Of a DNA stretch of 20,004 nt, positions 16,194 to 20,004 are shown piece by piece (positions within the stretch are counted from its first letter, which is position 1; each line of letters starts with the position of its first letter). Origin of the DNA: JANMQK01 sp031370485 (GTDB lineage: Bacteria; Acidobacteriota; Polarisedimenticolia; Gp22-AA2); the NCBI GenBank assembly GCA_031370485.1, contig JANMQK010000014.1:1-20004 (forward strand), in the 5' to 3' direction. Both the position numbers and the translations under genes were made by a program. The notes beneath the pieces are model-generated. The model was not told the DNA's origin and made no database searches. It saw nothing but the letters and a program-made list of their open reading frames with translations.

Positions 16194-17873
16194 ATGAGAG
16201 CGAAACGCAGGGCGAAGTGGATCGGAAGGGTGGCCGCGGCGACGGGCGTCGCGATCGCCTTCCTGCTGTTCTTCCAGCCCTCCGCCCAGGCCGGCGAGCG
16301 CGGGGGCAAGGGCAAGAGCAAGGTCAAGGTCACCAGGGAGCTCGACAAGCAGATCCGGTCGGCTGCCTCGGACGACCTGGTCCCGGTCATCATCCAGACG
16401 AATGGCGCGCCCTCGATCCGCCAGGTGGCGCGGCTGCACGGTAAGGGGGGAGCCATCAAGGCCCGCCACCGCTCCTTCAACGGATACTCAGCAACCGTGC
16501 CGGCGGCGCAGATCCAGGGGCTGAGCGAGGACCCCGAGGTTGATGAGATCTCCTACGACTCGCCGGTGCATGCCACGCTCGACATCGCCGCGAGGGCGGT
16601 GAAGGCTGACGTCGCGTTTGCAGCCTCCGGCGGGCTCGACGGCGCGGGCGTCGGTATCGCGATGATCGACACCGGCACGGTGGCGCACCCCGATCTGGTG
16701 AAGGACAGGAAGAGCGGGGCCCGGCCGGTCGAAGTCGAGGTGGTCGGCCACGAGAAGGGCCTGGCCGACTACTTCGGCCACGGCACGCTGGTGGCCGGCA
16801 TCCTGAACGGCAACGGCTCGCAGTCGAGCGATAAGTCTTCCTTCAGGACGTTCAAGGGCTTGGCCCCCGGGGCGCGGCTAATCTCGATCCGGGCGCTGCA
16901 GAACGACGGCAGCGGCCGGACCTCGGACGTCCTCGTCGCCATCGACTGGGCCATTGCCCACAAGGACGAATTCAACATCCGGGTCCTGAACCTCTCGCTG
17001 GGCCACCCGGTCTACGAATCGTACGAGACCGACCCGCTGTGCCGCGCGGCGCGGGCCGCCGTCGACGCCGGGATCGTCGTCGTGGCCTCGGCCGGCAACG
17101 ACGGCCAGGCCGGGAGCGGGTTCGGGACGATCACGAGCCCGGGGAACGAGCCGTCTGTCATCACCGTGGGGGCCATGGACGACAGCGGCACGGCCGCCCT
17201 CGGGGATGATGTTCTCGCCCCCTACTCCTCCAAGGGGCCGTCGCTCGTCGACATGGTCGTCAAGCCCGACATCGTCGCCCCCGGCAGCCGCATCGTGTCG
17301 CTGCGGGCGGAGGGCTCGTTCCTGGACAGAAACCTCCATGCCCTGACCCTTCCTCTCTCGAGCTACAAGAGCAAGCCGGGCGCGAAGAAGGATGACAAGG
17401 ACGGGGACTACTTCCGGATGTCGGGGACCTCCCTGGCGGCGCCGATGGTCTCCGCCGCCGCGGCCCTGATGATCCAGCAGGACCCCTCGCTCACGCCGGC
17501 CACGGTCAAGGCCCGGCTGATGCGCTCGGCGGTGAAGGACGACATGCTCCCCTTCGAGACGGGCGCCGGCTACCTCGACGTGGCCGCGGCGTTGCAGGCG
17601 ACTGGCACGGCGCAGTCGGCGCTTTCGCCGACCGCCTTCCCCAGCCCCGACGGATCGATCTACATCCCCGACTTCGGCACCGCGTGGGGTCCGGGATGGA
17701 ACGACGTCATCATCTGGGGCGGCCGGAAGTCGCCGGGCACGACGGCATCCGTCGCCAACGACCGGGTCACCGCGGACGGGCTCATCTGGGGTGGCGGCGG
17801 CAATCTGATGATGCTGACCGCCCCCCCGGCGGTTTCGCCCGCAGGCCTGATATGGGGCGGGGGGGGGAACTGA
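16194..17873 (+). CDS. Secreted S8 (subtilisin-family) serine protease with propeptide and IWGG tail
   Basis: A 559-aa exported protease. The ATG at 16194 follows GGAGGGAG (16182-16189) and opens a clear signal peptide: basic start, hydrophobic core, predicted cleavage after AQA (about residue 34). An I9-like propeptide follows, residues about 45-125, with the SFNGYSATVP and VDEISYD strands, which normally acts as chaperone and inhibitor. The catalytic domain has Asp159 (MIDTG), His196 (GHGTLVAG), oxyanion Asn302 (SAGNDG) and Ser413 (SGTSLAAP), all intact. The tail from about residue 480 contains IIWGG once and LIWGGGGN twice, the second copy being the C-terminus. A G9 tract encodes the last glycines. 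The stop is separated from the next start by one base, so the two genes are probably co-translated. Substrate unknown. Confidence 0.93.
   Translation: MRAKRRAKWIGRVAAATGVAIAFLLFFQPSAQAGERGGKGKSKVKVTRELDKQIRSAASDDLVPVIIQTNGAPSIRQVARLHGKGGAIKARHRSFNGYSATVPAAQIQGLSEDPEVDEISYDSPVHATLDIAARAVKADVAFAASGGLDGAGVGIAMIDTGTVAHPDLVKDRKSGARPVEVEVVGHEKGLADYFGHGTLVAGILNGNGSQSSDKSSFRTFKGLAPGARLISIRALQNDGSGRTSDVLVAIDWAIAHKDEFNIRVLNLSLGHPVYESYETDPLCRAARAAVDAGIVVVASAGNDGQAGSGFGTITSPGNEPSVITVGAMDDSGTAALGDDVLAPYSSKGPSLVDMVVKPDIVAPGSRIVSLRAEGSFLDRNLHALTLPLSSYKSKPGAKKDDKDGDYFRMSGTSLAAPMVSAAAALMIQQDPSLTPATVKARLMRSAVKDDMLPFETGAGYLDVAAALQATGTAQSALSPTAFPSPDGSIYIPDFGTAWGPGWNDVIIWGGRKSPGTTASVANDRVTADGLIWGGGGNLMMLTAPPAVSPAGLIWGGGGN
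17859..17867 (+). repeat. G9 homopolymer at the protease/membrane-protein junction
   Basis: Nine consecutive G encode the last three Gly codons of the protease, 3 nt before its TGA and 7 nt before the ATG of the next gene. Loss of one G puts the protease in frame with the downstream ATG and abolishes the stop. Gain of one G adds only a few residues before a TGA. Confidence 0.9.
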
Positions 17874-17874
17874 C

Positions 17875-18555
17875 ATGAGCGGCTTCCTCGCGACCGTGAC
17901 GCTTCTGGGTGGTTTCGCAGCCCTCGAGAGCATGTGGCACGACATGCATGCGATGAGCGCCGATTTCCTGCTCCTGCTGGTGTTCGCCTGTGTCGCCGCC
18001 CCGCACACCCTGAACCTGGGGCACAACGCCCGGATCTCGACCCTGCAGCCCTTCATCCTGGCCGCAATCGTCCTGTTCGGGGTGAGGGAGGCGATGGTCC
18101 TCTCGGCCGTCAGCATGGTCTATTTCTCGCTGGTGGGCCGGCCGCGGCTGCCGCTTCACAAGTCCGTGTTCAATCTGTGCAATTTCGTCCTCGCGGCCTG
18201 GACCGGAGGGCACGTCTTCTTCATGTCGGGCGGGCGCCTCGGTGACGTGAGCTCGCCGCAGTCCCTGATCGCGCTTCTCCTGACGGTGCTCACTTTCTTC
18301 GTGGTGAACACGGTCCTGGTCGCGCTGGCCGTCGGGCTCGAGCAGAAGGTTCCGCCGTTCCGGGTCTGGTACGAGAAATGCTCGTGGACCATCAATAGCC
18401 AGCTGAGCGGCGGCTCGCTCGTGATCCTGCTCGGGATGCTCAGGCCGAACTTCGGGGCGCAGGTCTTCTTCCTGACCATCCCGTTCTGCGTGATGGCCTA
18501 CCACTTCTTCAAGGCGTACTACCCGAGGATGTCGCAGCGGGGACACCGGACCTGA
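17875..18555 (+). CDS. Multi-pass membrane protein resembling an orphan sensory domain
   Basis: A 226-aa hydrophobic protein with about six to eight predicted membrane helices: residues about 3-20, 27-48, 56-87 (long, possibly two), 98-117, 129-154 and 180-217 (possibly two). Loop signatures are LNLGHNARISTLQPF, HKSVFNLCNF and YEKCSWTINSQL. The pattern resembles the membrane-sensor half of bacterial HD-GYP or GGDEF signalling proteins, where such a domain is followed by a cytoplasmic enzyme. Here the protein stops after the last helix with a short basic tail (YYPRMSQRGHRT), so no output domain exists. The ATG at 17875 lies one base after the protease stop, and the G-rich end of the protease gene must serve as its ribosome site. 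Family similarity is recalled from memory and moderate; function unknown. Confidence 0.75.
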   Translation: MSGFLATVTLLGGFAALESMWHDMHAMSADFLLLLVFACVAAPHTLNLGHNARISTLQPFILAAIVLFGVREAMVLSAVSMVYFSLVGRPRLPLHKSVFNLCNFVLAAWTGGHVFFMSGGRLGDVSSPQSLIALLLTVLTFFVVNTVLVALAVGLEQKVPPFRVWYEKCSWTINSQLSGGSLVILLGMLRPNFGAQVFFLTIPFCVMAYHFFKAYYPRMSQRGHRT

Positions 18556-18579
18556 CCGGTTCCCCGGAATCTGCGCCCC

Positions 18580-18624
18580 TGACGGCCGCGCCGACCCCTC
18601 CCGGGCGCGGCCGTCATCGTTTTC
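18580..18624 (+). terminator. Strong rho-independent terminator between convergent genes
   Basis: A perfect 13-bp inverted repeat, TGACGGCCGCGCC at 18580-18592 and its complement at 18604-18616, with an 11-nt loop, is followed on the plus strand by TCGTTTTC. It starts 25 nt after the membrane-protein stop and ends 7 nt before the receptor stop codon. The minus-strand side lacks a U-tract, so it may serve the plus strand best but could stop transcription from both. Confidence 0.8.
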
Positions 18625-20004
18625 AGGCGCCGAACGTCCAGCGCACGCTCGCCTCGAGGCGGCGCGCCGGCAGCCGGTAGTACTGCGCGTCCCCCAGTTC
18701 GCTCTCGGCGACCGGGGGCCGCGTGTCGTTCAGGTTGTACCCGTCCAGCCGGAACTCGACGTTCTCGAGCCGGTACCCGAAGCCGGCCCCCCAGGTGGTG
18801 TAGGCTGGGGCCAGCGCGGTGTTCCGCTTGTTCAGAAACCGGCTGCCGATGTAGTCGACGCGCAGGGAGCCCTGCCACCCGGCGCTCCGCCCGTAGGTGA
18901 ACCCGGTCGAGGTCATGTTGCGGGCCGACATCTCGAGCCGGTTCCCGGCAAGCTGCGTTGGGACGCCCGGGTCGAACTCGGTGACCAAGTCGCGGAAGCG
19001 CGCGTCATGCAGGCTGTAGGAGACGCGCCACAGGAGCGCCGGGACCACCCGCAGGAGGGCCTCGATCTCGGCGCCGCGGAAACGCGCCGCGCCGGCGTTG
19101 ATCAGGGCGGGATTGCCGCCGACGTTCTGCGTCACGACGAGGTTACGCTGGTCCAGCTGGAAGACACTCAGATCGAGCGCCAGACGGCCCTCCGCGAGCC
19201 GGCTCTTGACGCCTCCTTCGTAGCTTTCCGCTGTCTCGGGGGCGAGGATCCCGGACTCGGCCTCGAGCCCGAAATCGATCGCCGCCGGCTTGTAGGTATT
19301 GCGGTAGTCGGCGAATGCCGTCAGCCTGTCCTTGTCATCGATCCACAATGCATAGCTCGCGCCCAGCACGCCGGAGGGCCGTGATTTACTACGATCGTCC
19401 GAGCCGATTTCCGCCGGTGTGCCTGGATCGGCATGTTGATCGATGACTTGGCCTGTGCGCGTTTCGTCGGTGTGATTCAGACGCAGGCCGGCGATCAGAT
19501 CCAGACGCTCGACCGGCTTCCAGTCAATCTGCGAGTACACGCCGTAGAAGTTGCGCTTGTCCTTAAGCTGGGTGGATTCGTCGATCTCGATGGTGTGCGA
19601 ATCCGGTGCGTTGGTGCCGTTCGGCAACACCCCATACTCGAAGTTGTCGCTGTTCTGCTTGCCGTTGCCATACAGCCAATCGAAACCGAATGTCCAGGTC
19701 AATTCCTCAGCCGGATGCGTCGCGATAAACGTGTCGAAGTAGGCATCGGTCAGGGTGACTTTCTGTCGAAAGCCATCGGCATTATGGGTGACGCCATCAT
19801 CGGCAAAACCGTCGCGCAGAAAGCCGCGCGTGTTGTGTCCGTCGGAGTGGTCGACCGAGAATGTCGTCACCCAGTCGCCGAAGCCGACGTTGCGTTCCAG
19901 CCCGGCATTGAACTGCACGCGATTCTGATCCTGGCGGGCATCGGTCGGATTGATGTTGGCATCCAGCGGAAAGCGCGACGTCAGCCTGCCATCCTCGACC
20001 GGAT
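18623..20004 (-). CDS. TonB-dependent outer-membrane receptor, C-terminal beta-barrel (5' end outside window)
   Basis: The last 460 codons of a receptor that imports siderophores, vitamins or glycans using TonB energy. The frame is open to the window edge, so signal peptide, TonB box and plug domain are not visible. What is seen is a barrel of alternating amphipathic strands with aromatic belts, for example LDLIAGLRLNHTDE, NFYGVYSQIDWKP, ESYEGGVKSRL, AEIEALLRVVPALLWRVSYS, YTTWGAGFGYRLE and the terminal strand LEASVRWTFGA with an aromatic near the end. SYEGGVKS and the NAGAARFRGAEIEA region are typical of this family. GC content falls from about 78% near the 3' end to about 53% beyond roughly 19400, with the frame intact. 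Substrate cannot be told from the barrel alone. Confidence 0.88.
   Translation of the reverse strand, partial: PVEDGRLTSRFPLDANINPTDARQDQNRVQFNAGLERNVGFGDWVTTFSVDHSDGHNTRGFLRDGFADDGVTHNADGFRQKVTLTDAYFDTFIATHPAEELTWTFGFDWLYGNGKQNSDNFEYGVLPNGTNAPDSHTIEIDESTQLKDKRNFYGVYSQIDWKPVERLDLIAGLRLNHTDETRTGQVIDQHADPGTPAEIGSDDRSKSRPSGVLGASYALWIDDKDRLTAFADYRNTYKPAAIDFGLEAESGILAPETAESYEGGVKSRLAEGRLALDLSVFQLDQRNLVVTQNVGGNPALINAGAARFRGAEIEALLRVVPALLWRVSYSLHDARFRDLVTEFDPGVPTQLAGNRLEMSARNMTSTGFTYGRSAGWQGSLRVDYIGSRFLNKRNTALAPAYTTWGAGFGYRLENVEFRLDGYNLNDTRPPVAESELGDAQYYRLPARRLEASVRWTFGA

Noticed and set aside
1..20004. CRISPR arrays, tRNA genes, insertion sequences, att sites
   Set aside because: No direct repeats with spacers, cloverleaf-like segments, transposase-like frames or flanking inverted repeats were seen by eye. 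Subtle cases would need a search.

Overview
The window is GC-rich (about 70-78% over most of its length), tightly packed, and reads as the chromosome of a high-GC bacterium. The predicted outer-membrane TonB-dependent receptor at the right end implies a Gram-negative (diderm) cell. The mix of abundant TPR proteins, an S8 protease with tryptophan/glycine tail repeats, tandem SRPBCC domains and an AddAB nuclease fits an Acidobacteriota-like or similar soil/sediment lineage. That placement is inference; there is no rRNA or other marker gene here.

Left end (1-3623): a truncated copper-type P1B ATPase on the minus strand, with YHS and heavy-metal-binding N-terminal domains, is divergent from a two-gene plus-strand unit. 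That unit is a membrane-anchored alpha/beta hydrolase overlapping a tandem-SRPBCC protein. The 150-bp divergent spacer holds an extended -10 promoter for the ATPase overlapped by a perfect 14-bp palindrome.

Centre (3656-15806): one long minus-strand gene series. In transcription order it is a 1280-aa TPR protein, a 351-aa protein (four-Cys motif, coiled coil, four TPRs), a 155-aa disordered acidic protein, then addB and addA. Junctions are ATGA overlap, 12 nt, 57 nt and GTGA overlap, so the set is plausibly one operon of about 12 kb. AddAB is a helicase-nuclease for double-strand break processing. The three upstream genes have no recognised function. The large TPR protein is built from an unusual, exactly phased 52-residue module: an 18-residue helix plus a 34-residue TPR.

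Right end (15807-20004): a 387-bp divergent region with several dyads precedes a secreted subtilisin-family protease (plus strand). One base after its stop comes a multi-pass membrane protein resembling the sensory domain of signalling enzymes. The protease ends in a G9 tract at which loss of one G would fuse the two genes in frame. A strong bidirectional-type hairpin separates the membrane gene from a convergent, 5'-truncated TonB-dependent receptor. The GC content of the receptor gene falls sharply towards the window edge, which suggests a mosaic gene or a chimeric contig end.

No tRNA, rRNA, CRISPR array, insertion sequence or integrase was seen. The strongest candidates for something undescribed are the 52-residue TPR module with its operon link to AddAB, and the G9 junction between protease and membrane protein.
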